NCBI GenBank assembly: GCA_020847095.1
Contig: JADLCR010000007.1
Coordinates: forward strand, 1 to 64,000
Reading direction: 5' to 3'
Source of the DNA: Oligoflexia bacterium
GTDB lineage: Bacteria; Bdellovibrionota; Bdellovibrionia; JABDDW01
DNA length: 64,000 bases
The notes under the pieces were generated by a model. That model did not search any database. It was given only the letters and a program-made list of their open reading frames with translations, and had not been told where the DNA came from. The position numbers and the translations under genes are program-made. Below are positions 49,150 to 58,653 of this stretch, piece by piece; positions within the stretch are counted from its first letter, which is position 1; each line of letters begins with the position of its first letter.

Positions 49150-50797
49150 GGGTGCCTGCTCTCCTTTGAGTCACATGATGAAATTGTACCGTAAATTCAG
49201 TGCCATTGCCTTCACGACTTTCAACAAAGACGCCGGCGTCGTGCATTTCGAAAATCTTGTGAACCGTGGCCAGACCAAGGCCTGTGCCACGCGGCTTAGT
49301 TGTAAAGAAAGGTTCAAATAGCCGCTTCAAAGTTTGATCGCTCATGCCATGACCTTGGTCAGAAACATGAACGACAAAATCGTCATTCTCAAAATCAGTA
49401 GTCACGGTGAGTTTGCCCGTAGGGTTATCTTGCATAGCTTGATACGCATTAATCACTAAATTCAAAAAGGCCTGTTTCAATTTGTTTCGGTCACCAATGA
49501 CCACGGCTTGGGCCTTGTATCTTTTTTCTTGGGTAACGGTTTGAGGAAGACTCTTATTCAGTTTCACGATCTCTAATACTTCATCTAGAATTTGAACCAC
49601 TTTGCATTCTTCGTTTTTCTTTTGATCAGGTCTCACGAATTCCAAAAATTCCGTAATAAACCCATTAAGTCTGGCCACCTCTTTGAGCATGATTTCCATT
49701 AGCTTTGCTTGCTCGGCCGTTTTCGGCCCAAGGGAGTCTCGCAAGAGCTCAATGCTTCCGCTAATGCTTGCCAATGGATTTCTGATCTCATGAGCGATGC
49801 CCGCGGCAAGCTTTCCAACGGCGGCTAGCTTCTCTTGTCTTCGCATGGCATTTTCAAGGCGTAAGATCTCAGTCAAATCTTGAAATATAATTATAAATCC
49901 ACCCACGCCACCACTATCGTCCGCCAGTGGCGAAATACTCATCCCCAACAAGATTCGCTCGCCATTTTGAAGAGTATGCCTAAATTCATGGCGCCCCTCC
50001 AAACCTTTGATCTCTGAGGTTTGGTTTGCACGATTCTTGATTAACTCTTCGCATCCTGGGATCACGTCGTTTAAAGATTTTCCAGCAAACGCTCCTAAAC
50101 CTAAGATGCGCCCTGCCGACTTATTTGAAAGAATCACTTTGTAATCATTTGAGACTGTAATGAGACCACTTGAAATGTTTTCGAGAATGATTTGATTTAT
50201 ATCTTTTAGAGCTTTGATGTCGCGGGTTTTAGTCTTAAGCTCCAAGCCCATGAAATTGATTTGTTCACTTAAATAGCCCGATAGCCCAGCGACGGCAAAA
50301 AAGGCGAGATTATTCAGGCCCACAGCATAGTAAAGGGTCTGCCCTTGAAGTGTGGGGCCCATAATAAGAACCGCGCTAAAACAAACGCTTGTAAAAAGGG
50401 CAATGGCAAATGCGCCGGATCGTTGAAAAACAAGACTGCAAAGTAAAATATTAACTAAGAATAAAAAGAGAAAAATGGACTGGTGAATACCCGTGATCAA
50501 TACAAGGGCTGTTATAAAAACCGTATCAAAGGCAAATAGAAATCCAGTCGGGACAACAAGCCTTTGAGTGTTTTCAAAAAAATAGAGGTAAATGGAATTA
50601 AGAGCAAAAGCTGTAATGACTAGAATATAAAATGGGAAGAGACCTCCGGTATCGAAAAATTGGGGCTGCCTGAGTTGGTACAGAACTGTAATCAGCAAAA
50701 TCGCATAGAGAAAGGCAATACGAATTCCGGCAACCAATAGTACCCGGCCCCGATGTTTTTCTAAATCTGGAGAGCGAACCGACCACGACCAGCTCAT
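49124..50797 (-). CDS. pilS: PilS-like sensor histidine kinase (TM, PAS, HisKA, HATPase)
   Basis: Several TM segments, GIAHEIRNPLASISGSIELL H-box, LVINAYQAM N-box, DQGHGMSDQTLKRLFEPFFTTKPRGTGLGLATV. Confidence 0.92.
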   Translation of the reverse strand: MSWSWSVRSPDLEKHRGRVLLVAGIRIAFLYAILLITVLYQLRQPQFFDTGGLFPFYILVITAFALNSIYLYFFENTQRLVVPTGFLFAFDTVFITALVLITGIHQSIFLFLFLVNILLCSLVFQRSGAFAIALFTSVCFSAVLIMGPTLQGQTLYYAVGLNNLAFFAVAGLSGYLSEQINFMGLELKTKTRDIKALKDINQIILENISSGLITVSNDYKVILSNKSAGRILGLGAFAGKSLNDVIPGCEELIKNRANQTSEIKGLEGRHEFRHTLQNGERILLGMSISPLADDSGGVGGFIIIFQDLTEILRLENAMRRQEKLAAVGKLAAGIAHEIRNPLASISGSIELLRDSLGPKTAEQAKLMEIMLKEVARLNGFITEFLEFVRPDQKKNEECKVVQILDEVLEIVKLNKSLPQTVTQEKRYKAQAVVIGDRNKLKQAFLNLVINAYQAMQDNPTGKLTVTTDFENDDFVVHVSDQGHGMSDQTLKRLFEPFFTTKPRGTGLGLATVHKIFEMHDAGVFVESREGNGTEFTVQFHHVTQRRAGTHESQNTGS

Positions 50798-52026
50798 TTG
50801 ACAGATCCAGCAAGATCGAAAATGGGCAGATACATGGCGATGACCAGCACGGCAATAATTCCCCCTAAAAACACCATCATAAGTGGTTCCATAATTGACG
50901 TGAGGGCTCCTACAGCGTAATCCACTTCGTCTTCATAGAAATCCGCAATCTTACCCATCATGGTGTCCATGGTTCCTGTGGCCTCACCAACACCAATCAT
51001 TTGGACCACCATGGTTGGGATGTAGGGTTCTTGAGACAAAGGCTGGGTAATACTTCGCCCTTCGCCGATAGCAACTTTTGATCTTAAAATGGCCTGCTCT
51101 AATACATAATTCCCGACAACGTTTGAACAGATATCAAGAGCATCTAAAATTCCAACTCCACACCCAAGCATCGTCGACATGGTTCTTGTGAATCGAGCGA
51201 TGGCTCCTTTTTGAATGAGTGAACCCATGACAGGAATTTGAAGAAAGACCGTATCGCAAATGCGACGTCCTTCTTTTGAATCGTAAAACCGTTTAACCGC
51301 AAAAATGATTCCCGCAATAGTGCCAAGTACGATGATGTAATGATCTCTCAGAAAATGAGAAGCATTGACCACCATCTGAGTCAGCGCCGGAAGCTCTCGC
51401 CCAGCTCCTTTAAAAAGTGATTCAAACTTGGGAATGACAAATGTGAGAAGAAGGGTCACCACAATCATAGAAACAAACAAAATACCGGCAGGGTACCAAA
51501 GGGCACCGGTAATTTTACCTTTGAGCTTCACACTTTTTTCGATATAGGCCGCCAGCCTTTGTAAGATGGTATCAAGCACACCGCCCTCTTCGCCAGCCCG
51601 AACGAGGCTTACGTAAAGACGGTCAAATATTTTGGGCCAACCCTCCATTGAATCGGCGAGACGTTGCCCTCCTTCGAGCTTAGAGCGAATGGACCCTAAG
51701 GCGATTTTGAGGGCACGATCGGAGATTTGCCCCGCTAGTAAATCAATCGCTTGCACGATGGGAATTCCAGAATTAATCATGGTCGCAAATTGCCGAGTAA
51801 AAACTTGGAGCTCCTTAGTTTTGACCTTTGGTTCAAGACCAAACCAAGCAAAAATAGAGTTGCCGCCTGTACTTGTGGCCCCTGGCGAGCCTTTCTCGAC
51901 GACCTTAAGAGGAATGATGCGCTGAGCGCGCAGTTTAACTCGAGCCTCTGTTTCGCTGCTCGCTTCGATTTGGCCCTTTATGCTACGGCCGTTTGAAGTT
52001 TTCCCCTGAAATACGTAAGCTTTCAT
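50794..52026 (-). CDS. pilC: Type IV pilus inner membrane platform protein PilC
   Basis: ELQVFTRQFATMINSGIPIVQAIDLLAGQ, GEEGGVLDTILQRLAAYIEKSVKLKGKI, GVGEATGTMDTMM. Confidence 0.95.
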   Translation of the reverse strand: MKAYVFQGKTSNGRSIKGQIEASSETEARVKLRAQRIIPLKVVEKGSPGATSTGGNSIFAWFGLEPKVKTKELQVFTRQFATMINSGIPIVQAIDLLAGQISDRALKIALGSIRSKLEGGQRLADSMEGWPKIFDRLYVSLVRAGEEGGVLDTILQRLAAYIEKSVKLKGKITGALWYPAGILFVSMIVVTLLLTFVIPKFESLFKGAGRELPALTQMVVNASHFLRDHYIIVLGTIAGIIFAVKRFYDSKEGRRICDTVFLQIPVMGSLIQKGAIARFTRTMSTMLGCGVGILDALDICSNVVGNYVLEQAILRSKVAIGEGRSITQPLSQEPYIPTMVVQMIGVGEATGTMDTMMGKIADFYEDEVDYAVGALTSIMEPLMMVFLGGIIAVLVIAMYLPIFDLAGSVK

Positions 52027-52039
52027 CTTCTACTCTTTT

Positions 52040-53107
52040 TTATAGACCAGCTTTTTTGAGTAGCCCGTCTAGTTCCTCTGGATCACTGCTTGCTTCAAAA
52101 GCGGCCTTCATTGATACTTTGCGACGGACCAAAAGATTCATAATGCTTTGGTTCATAGTGACCATTCCTGTTTGGTTTTGACCCATCTGCATGTGGCTAT
52201 AGAGCTGATGGAGCTTATCCTCACGAATGAGGTTTCTTACGGCCGCATTTGGAATGAGCACCTCTGAAATGAGCGCTCTCTTACCGTCAACAGCTGGAAC
52301 TAACTCTTGGCAAATGACGGCTTGAAGCACAAAGCTCAATAAAATTCGGATTCGATTTTGCTGATCCCCACTAAAAATGGAGACCATGCGATTAATTGTT
52401 TGAATGGCCGAGTTTGTATGGAGTGTGGCAAAAACCAAATGTCCCGTTTCGGCGATATTCAATGCGGTCTCTACGGTTTCTAAATCTCTAAGTTCTCCGA
52501 TGAGGACGTAGTCGGGATCTTCACGCAAGGCATAGCGAAGGGCGTTTTTAAAACTCCATGTGTCGGGGCCCACTTCCCGTTGATTGACAATACAGTTCTT
52601 GTGTTGGTGAAGGTATTCAATCGGATCCTCTATGGTGAGAATATGCCCGTATTGTTCTTCGTTGATTTTATCCAGCAAAGCCGCAATGGTTGTGGATTTT
52701 CCAGATCCCGTGGGACCAGTTACGAGCACAAGGCCATTCTTTTTATTAGTGAGCTCGCCCACAACAGGAGGTAATCCAAGATCTTTGAGCGAAGGAATAT
52801 TGTACGGAACCCGTCTGAATACCCCCGCTACGGCTCCTCGCTGATAGTAAAGGTTAGCCCTAAATCGCGCCAACCCCTTAATACCAAAACTGAGATCAAG
52901 CTCTTTGTGCTCTTCAAATTTGCTTTTCTGATTATCCGTCAAAATGCTGTAACAAAGCTGCTTGGTATCAGCGCTTGAGAGATCTGGTGATTTCACTCTT
53001 ACCATTTTGCCATGAATCCGAAGGCAAGGCGGTGAGGCCGTGGTTAAATGCAAATCACTGGAATTTTGCTCAACCATGGTTTTGAGTAAACTGTGCAAAC
53101 TTATCAC
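52040..53107 (-). CDS. pilT: Twitching motility ATPase PilT
   Basis: SDLHLTTASPPCLRIHGKM, VTGPTGSGKSTTIAALLDKIN, LREDPDYVLIGELRDLETVETALNIAETGHLVFATLHTNSA. Confidence 0.96.
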   Translation of the reverse strand: MISLHSLLKTMVEQNSSDLHLTTASPPCLRIHGKMVRVKSPDLSSADTKQLCYSILTDNQKSKFEEHKELDLSFGIKGLARFRANLYYQRGAVAGVFRRVPYNIPSLKDLGLPPVVGELTNKKNGLVLVTGPTGSGKSTTIAALLDKINEEQYGHILTIEDPIEYLHQHKNCIVNQREVGPDTWSFKNALRYALREDPDYVLIGELRDLETVETALNIAETGHLVFATLHTNSAIQTINRMVSIFSGDQQNRIRILLSFVLQAVICQELVPAVDGKRALISEVLIPNAAVRNLIREDKLHQLYSHMQMGQNQTGMVTMNQSIMNLLVRRKVSMKAAFEASSDPEELDGLLKKAGL

Positions 53108-54819
53108 TTGATGTCCTTTGGTGAGCTGTCCATGACCTCCTGTATGGTGGTCAGCCCTTGTTGAAGTTTATTTAATCCGCTCATCCTAAGCGTGATTAAT
53201 CCCTCTTCGATTGCTTTCTTTTTAATTTCGCTAGGCGATGCGCCCTGATACACGAGCTGCTTGAGCGCCTCTGAAAACGGCATAACTTCGTAGATTGCAA
53301 TTCGCCCTTTGTAACCAATATCTCCGCACGCCTGACATCCATGTCCCTGATAAACCGTGGTGTCCTTAGCTTGTTGCATGGTCATTCCCAAATCTACGAG
53401 AAGTTGAGGATCAACCTGAACAGGTGCTTTACAACGATCGCAGATCTTTCGGATCAGTCGCTGCGCCAAAATGAGATTCACTCCGGCGGTAACCAGAAAT
53501 GGCTCCACACCCATATTGATTAATCGATTAACCGTACTTGGGGCGTCGTTTGTATGGAGTGTGCTAACAACCAAGTGTCCCGTGAGTGCGGCTTTAAATC
53601 CAATTTCGGCTGTCTCGAAATCTCGAATCTCACCCACCATGATAATATCCGGGTCCTGACGCAAAAAACTTCTCAATGCCGAGGCAAATGTTAAATCGAC
53701 CTCCGGATTCATTTGAACTTGATTGATCCCCTCGATGTTGTACTCCACGGGATCTTCGGCCGTTGAGATATTCACATCGTTCGAATTGAGATCCGTAAGT
53801 GCGGAATAAATCGTCGTGGACTTTCCTGATCCCGTTGGCCCAGTGACAAGCACCATCCCATACGGGGCATGAATGGCATTCTTGAATTTTTCCAGCTCGG
53901 GCGGCTCAAATCCAAGCTTTGCCAAATCAAGCTGCAGATTGGACCGATCGAGCAATCGCATAACAATTTTTTCGCCAAATAGTGTTGGAAGCACGCTGAC
54001 GCGAAAATCAATTTCACGATTATCTTTAGTACGAATTTTTAACCGGCCGTCTTGAGGCCTACGACGCTCCGATATGTCGAGCTTTGACATGATTTTGAGT
54101 CGACTCGAAATAGCCGCTGATATTTCGGCCGGTGGTTGAATGCGCTCGAATAAAGTTCCGTCAATTCTGAATCGAACTCGAAAGCGTTTCTCATAAGGCT
54201 CAATATGAATATCACTCGCCCTTTGCTTAATTGATTCAGCCAGCATGAGATTCACAAACTTAACAACTGGCGCATCGGTTTGCGATCGGTCCACATCGAC
54301 TACGGTCACTTCAGGACTTGTGCTACGAGTAGTCTCAACGCCCGAAGTGTCTTTCTCGATTTCAGTCATGACCGATTCGAAGGTCACTTTTGAAGCGTAA
54401 TTTCTTTCAATGGCTCCATGAATGGCGGTCTCGCTTGCCACAACGACTTCAATTTTGCATCTCGTCAAAAACTGGACATCATCGCGAGCAAAGAGATTTG
54501 AAGGGTCAGCCATGGCGACGACGATTGTATTTCCGGATTTAGAAATGGGAATCAGGCTGTGCTTTTCGCAAATTTCCTTAGAAACTAACTTCAGTGCATC
54601 GGGATCAATTTCAAATGTGGCGAGGTCAATGGCCGGCACCTGATACTGTTTAGACAAAAACTCCGTCAGATTTTGTTCGTTAACGTACCCAAGCTTAACG
54701 AGTGCAGACGCAAGACGCCCACCGCCGGCTTGCTTCTGAGTTTTTTTTGCATTCTCCAGTTGATCAATTGTGATGAGCTGCTCTCGAACGAGAAGCTCTC
54801 CAAGCCCCTTAGCTGCCAT
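53104..54819 (-). CDS. pilB: Type IV pilus assembly ATPase PilB
   Basis: MshEN N-domain, VTGPTGSGKSTTIYSAL, LRQDPDIIMVGEIRDFETAEI, CDRCKAP...CQACGDIGYKGR tetracysteine. Confidence 0.96.
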   Translation of the reverse strand: MAAKGLGELLVREQLITIDQLENAKKTQKQAGGGRLASALVKLGYVNEQNLTEFLSKQYQVPAIDLATFEIDPDALKLVSKEICEKHSLIPISKSGNTIVVAMADPSNLFARDDVQFLTRCKIEVVVASETAIHGAIERNYASKVTFESVMTEIEKDTSGVETTRSTSPEVTVVDVDRSQTDAPVVKFVNLMLAESIKQRASDIHIEPYEKRFRVRFRIDGTLFERIQPPAEISAAISSRLKIMSKLDISERRRPQDGRLKIRTKDNREIDFRVSVLPTLFGEKIVMRLLDRSNLQLDLAKLGFEPPELEKFKNAIHAPYGMVLVTGPTGSGKSTTIYSALTDLNSNDVNISTAEDPVEYNIEGINQVQMNPEVDLTFASALRSFLRQDPDIIMVGEIRDFETAEIGFKAALTGHLVVSTLHTNDAPSTVNRLINMGVEPFLVTAGVNLILAQRLIRKICDRCKAPVQVDPQLLVDLGMTMQQAKDTTVYQGHGCQACGDIGYKGRIAIYEVMPFSEALKQLVYQGASPSEIKKKAIEEGLITLRMSGLNKLQQGLTTIQEVMDSSPKDIK

Positions 54820-54886
54820 GAAAACAGGCCTCCCTGCCGTCGGTATTTCCCTATACCTTACCGCAGTTTAGCAATTTTCAGGCAGT

Positions 54887-55783
54887 TTAACCACCCCGGT
54901 CTCGAAACCTTTTTAGAAATGGAGTTTTGTCAAAGCTCTCTTGATCCGCGAGAGCCTTCAACGCTTCACGATACCGACCAATGTCCAGTTTGAAATCACA
55001 TAATTTTTCAACCATGAACGCATCTAAATAGGCTGTAACGCAATCTCCGGACAAAAATCGAGCGCCCCAAACTTTAGCCTCGTCAATCAGCGGCGTTTCG
55101 GTCGGGACAAGGGTCATATCCACGACGACTCCTCCAGCTTTGAGGAAGTTAAAAAAGTAAAGCTCATCAAGGAGCTCATTTTCGAGCACCAATTCCGTTG
55201 TATTGACTGCGATTGAGTGAACACCGGCTAACGTTGTGATGTGTCGGTGTTCAATAAATCGAAAATCCACTTGAAACAAAGATTTCTGAAGATTCGCCAA
55301 AAGCTCCCGACCCTTCTCTTCATTTTGATCGGTCAATGTGATGCCCTTAAAGCCGAGTTTGACGAGGGCTTCGGCTACAAGTCGGCCTAACCCCCCAGCT
55401 CCTGCAACAAAGGCCCTTGAATTAAGATCAAGCTCCTTCACTTCATGAGAAATGGCACGCACGAAAGCTTCGCTAATACAATCTCGTGGCCACCACCCAC
55501 CCTTTTCTTTTATGAGACAAGAACAAACTCCCGCTTTGATTGCCTCTTGGGTTGTTTGCGCCAGAAGTTTAGGCACCAGAGAATAATACTCATACCCAAA
55601 TCCAATTGCGTCTAAATCTTCGGTTCGAACTTGATTCAAGTTTTTTTCAAACTCTTCGGCTGGAGAAATCAGGGTCTCAACTTCAAAGTCGACTCCCGCC
55701 TCAACAAGCATTTTTTTGAGAGCCACCCACCGCTTATCCCAGCCCTTTGAGGTCAAATACTTGATTCTCACTTTGTTTTTCAT
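54887..55783 (-). CDS. Divergent shikimate dehydrogenase-like protein
   Basis: Rossmann motif FVAGAGGLGRLVAEALVKLGFKGITLTDQNEEKGREL; GGWWPRDCISEAFVRAI at the place of the AroE G-x-NTD-x-x-G segment; NTTELVLEN. Confidence 0.6.
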   Translation of the reverse strand: MKNKVRIKYLTSKGWDKRWVALKKMLVEAGVDFEVETLISPAEEFEKNLNQVRTEDLDAIGFGYEYYSLVPKLLAQTTQEAIKAGVCSCLIKEKGGWWPRDCISEAFVRAISHEVKELDLNSRAFVAGAGGLGRLVAEALVKLGFKGITLTDQNEEKGRELLANLQKSLFQVDFRFIEHRHITTLAGVHSIAVNTTELVLENELLDELYFFNFLKAGGVVVDMTLVPTETPLIDEAKVWGARFLSGDCVTAYLDAFMVEKLCDFKLDIGRYREALKALADQESFDKTPFLKRFRDRGG

Positions 55784-56694
55784 TTGAAAGTTGCACCTCT
55801 TGCTTGACTTGAATCAAGGGCAATTTGCTTAATTAGTTCTTCAACTGAAGAAAATTTCTTCTCATCGCGAATGAACTGATGGAAGCGAACTTCAATCTTT
55901 TCTCCATAAATATCTTCATTAAAATCGAGAATATGAGTTTCAATCTGTACTGGAACTTGGTGACCCGAAGTAAACGTCGGATTTGTCCCCGCATTCGTTA
56001 CGCTCTGAAAAAGCTGACCCTTAACTACAGCCTCAGTGACATAAACTCCGCCCTTTGGATATAGATCAGATTGAGTAAAGAGATTAGCGGTCGGAAACCC
56101 AATCTTTTTTCCTCGCCCGGCCCCTTTAACAACGACACCTTTCATGTAAAATGGTCGACCCAAAAGCCGTTTGGCGAGTTCCATATTTCCGTTACTCACC
56201 GCTCGACGCACACCACTTGATGAAACGACTTTACCGTCAAGCATCACCGGCGGCTCAACGATGACTTCGACACCACTTTGATTCCCAAGTCGTTTCAGAA
56301 CGTCCAAAGTTCCTGCACGATCTTTTCCAAATGAAAAATCATGGCCAATCACAAGGATCTCGCATCGAAGATCTTGCAACACGACTTGATTGAAAAATGA
56401 CTCAGGCGAAAGTTGACTCAACTCGCGACTAAAGGGCATTACGACAATTCGGCCTACACCAAGTTCCGTTAAACAGCGCAGCCGGTCCTCCAAATCAAAG
56501 ATCTGTTTAAGGCCTTTTTCGGGAAACAGCACCTTGACCGGATGGGGATCAAACGTCAAAACAACAGACAGACAATGTCTTTTTTTCGCCAATTCGAGGA
56601 CTCGATTGACCAGCGCGCGATGGCCTAAATGCAAGCCATCAAAATTGCCTATGGTTGCCACAGATTTTTGACTCATAGAAGTAAAATAAATCAT
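55780..56694 (-). CDS. ribF: Bifunctional riboflavin kinase / FAD synthetase
   Basis: ATIGNFDGLHLGHRALV, VIGHDFSFGKDRAG, VVKGAGRGKKIGFPTANL, HILDFNEDIYGEKIEVRFHQFIRDEKKF. Confidence 0.95.
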   Translation of the reverse strand: MIYFTSMSQKSVATIGNFDGLHLGHRALVNRVLELAKKRHCLSVVLTFDPHPVKVLFPEKGLKQIFDLEDRLRCLTELGVGRIVVMPFSRELSQLSPESFFNQVVLQDLRCEILVIGHDFSFGKDRAGTLDVLKRLGNQSGVEVIVEPPVMLDGKVVSSSGVRRAVSNGNMELAKRLLGRPFYMKGVVVKGAGRGKKIGFPTANLFTQSDLYPKGGVYVTEAVVKGQLFQSVTNAGTNPTFTSGHQVPVQIETHILDFNEDIYGEKIEVRFHQFIRDEKKFSSVEELIKQIALDSSQARGATFK

Positions 56695-56751
56695 TGTGTT
56701 GGCTTAAGAAATTGATATTTTACCCACGCCCATGATACACCGCATAAGTCT

Positions 56752-58653
56752 ATGATTTTACGGAAACTTCTAGCTTGGAAACGGCTAATTTCGAGTCGCG
56801 TTCGTGACAGCATTGGACTGGTCATGCGCTCGATTGTTTGCCTGGCCTTTGGCTGGATTGCGCTGATCACGACCAATCAAACATCTTATGACTCCCGTTT
56901 TCTACTTCGAGGGCCTCAAAAGATCGATGATGACGTTTTGATCGTTTACCTTTCGCGCGAAGATGCGGTTCGCTTTAGTGATTTGGACCCAGGAAGAAGC
57001 GTTTTGTGGTCGCTAAAAGAGATCGTTGAAACCTCTGACTCGTTTTTTTGGGAGCCGGAGTCTTGGGATCGAGCCATAGGCAAGGTCATGAATGCGGGCG
57101 CCAAGGCCTCCGTGGTGACGTTGTATTTTAGCGACGATACGGTCCGACAACCCATCCAGCAAGGTCGTTTTCCTTATTTGAAAAAAAATGGAGTATTCTG
57201 GGCTGCCCAATCGGACTTCATTGGAGGAACCGTATTACCAGGCCTTGCCATGAGTGATGGTCGAAACACCGGAACCTTAGAACTCCGTCCTGATATGGAT
57301 GGAAAAATTCGATATTTCACACCACTGAGCCTTTCAACAACTCACATGAGCGTGCGGGTTGACCAGTATTTGAGAAAGCGAAGCACCGAAGCCCGGGCCC
57401 ATTTTGGATCGTTTATCAATTTTCAAGGTCCTCAGACTATTTTTCGATCGGTTTCGTTTACTCAGATTTTAAGAAACGAAATTCCCAACGAGATGATCAG
57501 GGGTAAAATTGTCGTATTCGGCCTGCAAGACAATCCGGGCCATACCTATCAAACCCCTGTGGGCCAAATGACCTCGGCAGCATTGACCGCAACTCTAATC
57601 TACAACCTTCAACACGAACGCTGGATTCGCCAAGTGCCGCTTTGGCTCAGTTTCTTATTTATGATCGGCCTTTTCATTTTCGCTCTCCGAACGATATTTA
57701 GATATCCCCCGACGGTCACACTTGTTTTTCTTTCATTTTTAGCCCTCGGTATTGTTGCTCTAAGTTCCGCGCTTTTTGACCTCTATGCGATTTGGTTACC
57801 TCTAACGGCGCCGCTTCTTTTCTTAGCAGCTACTTACGTGGTCATTTCTGGCTATAGACTTAGCGAATCAGAAAAAGAGAGTTGGTTTGCTTCTCAAGAA
57901 TTGAGAACATTTAGCGAACTTGAATCTCTAAAAACCAATTTTCTTTCTCTCATTTCGCACGATCTCAAAACACCGCTCGCCAAGATTCAAGGAATAACCG
58001 ACAGACTGTTAGCTCAAAAAGAACTTCCTGATCTCGAATCATTTCGAAAAGATCTCAAATCCATTCAACTCACGAGTGATGAATTGCGGGCTTATATTGG
58101 GAGTATACTAAAGCTAACAAGAATCGAAGCTCGGGAATTACAAATCTCCAAAGAGTCTCATGATCTCAATCGGGTCATCGAAGATGTGGTCAGTCGCCTT
58201 AACCCGCTGGCTGTAGAGAAACAGGTAACACTTACTCATGAGTTAGAGCCCCTCTTTAGCCTTGAGTTTGATAAGACTCTTATTTCCGAAGTGGTTTTAA
58301 ATCTCGTCGAAAACGCTATTAAGTACTCCGATACCGGTGGGCATGTAACGGTTCGCTCTCGGGAGTCTGGCGACTTTGTGGAAGTCGAAATTGCAGATAC
58401 AGGTGCTGGTATCGCAAAAGAGGAGCTAGACAAAGTTTTTGATAAGTTTTACCGAGGAAATAGCCTAAAAACCCAGGCCGTTTCAGGAACTGGACTAGGT
58501 CTCTATTTGGCAAAATATTTTATTGAGCTTCACGGCGGAAAAGTGTTTATAAATAGCGAAATTGGAAAGGGAACGGTTATCGGTTTTAGACTACCCATTG
58601 CCGAGCCGACTCCGGAGGAAGAATATGCAGAGCCTGCGCGTACTCATCGTTGA
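56752..58653 (+). CDS. CHASE2-domain membrane sensor histidine kinase
   Basis: Extracytoplasmic domain between TM segments with PDMDGKIRYF and RGKIVVFGLQDNPGHTYQTPVG (CHASE2-like); LISHDLKTPLAKIQG H-box; VLNLVENAIKYSD; GTGLGLYLAKYF. Confidence 0.88.
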   Translation: MILRKLLAWKRLISSRVRDSIGLVMRSIVCLAFGWIALITTNQTSYDSRFLLRGPQKIDDDVLIVYLSREDAVRFSDLDPGRSVLWSLKEIVETSDSFFWEPESWDRAIGKVMNAGAKASVVTLYFSDDTVRQPIQQGRFPYLKKNGVFWAAQSDFIGGTVLPGLAMSDGRNTGTLELRPDMDGKIRYFTPLSLSTTHMSVRVDQYLRKRSTEARAHFGSFINFQGPQTIFRSVSFTQILRNEIPNEMIRGKIVVFGLQDNPGHTYQTPVGQMTSAALTATLIYNLQHERWIRQVPLWLSFLFMIGLFIFALRTIFRYPPTVTLVFLSFLALGIVALSSALFDLYAIWLPLTAPLLFLAATYVVISGYRLSESEKESWFASQELRTFSELESLKTNFLSLISHDLKTPLAKIQGITDRLLAQKELPDLESFRKDLKSIQLTSDELRAYIGSILKLTRIEARELQISKESHDLNRVIEDVVSRLNPLAVEKQVTLTHELEPLFSLEFDKTLISEVVLNLVENAIKYSDTGGHVTVRSRESGDFVEVEIADTGAGIAKEELDKVFDKFYRGNSLKTQAVSGTGLGLYLAKYFIELHGGKVFINSEIGKGTVIGFRLPIAEPTPEEEYAEPARTHR

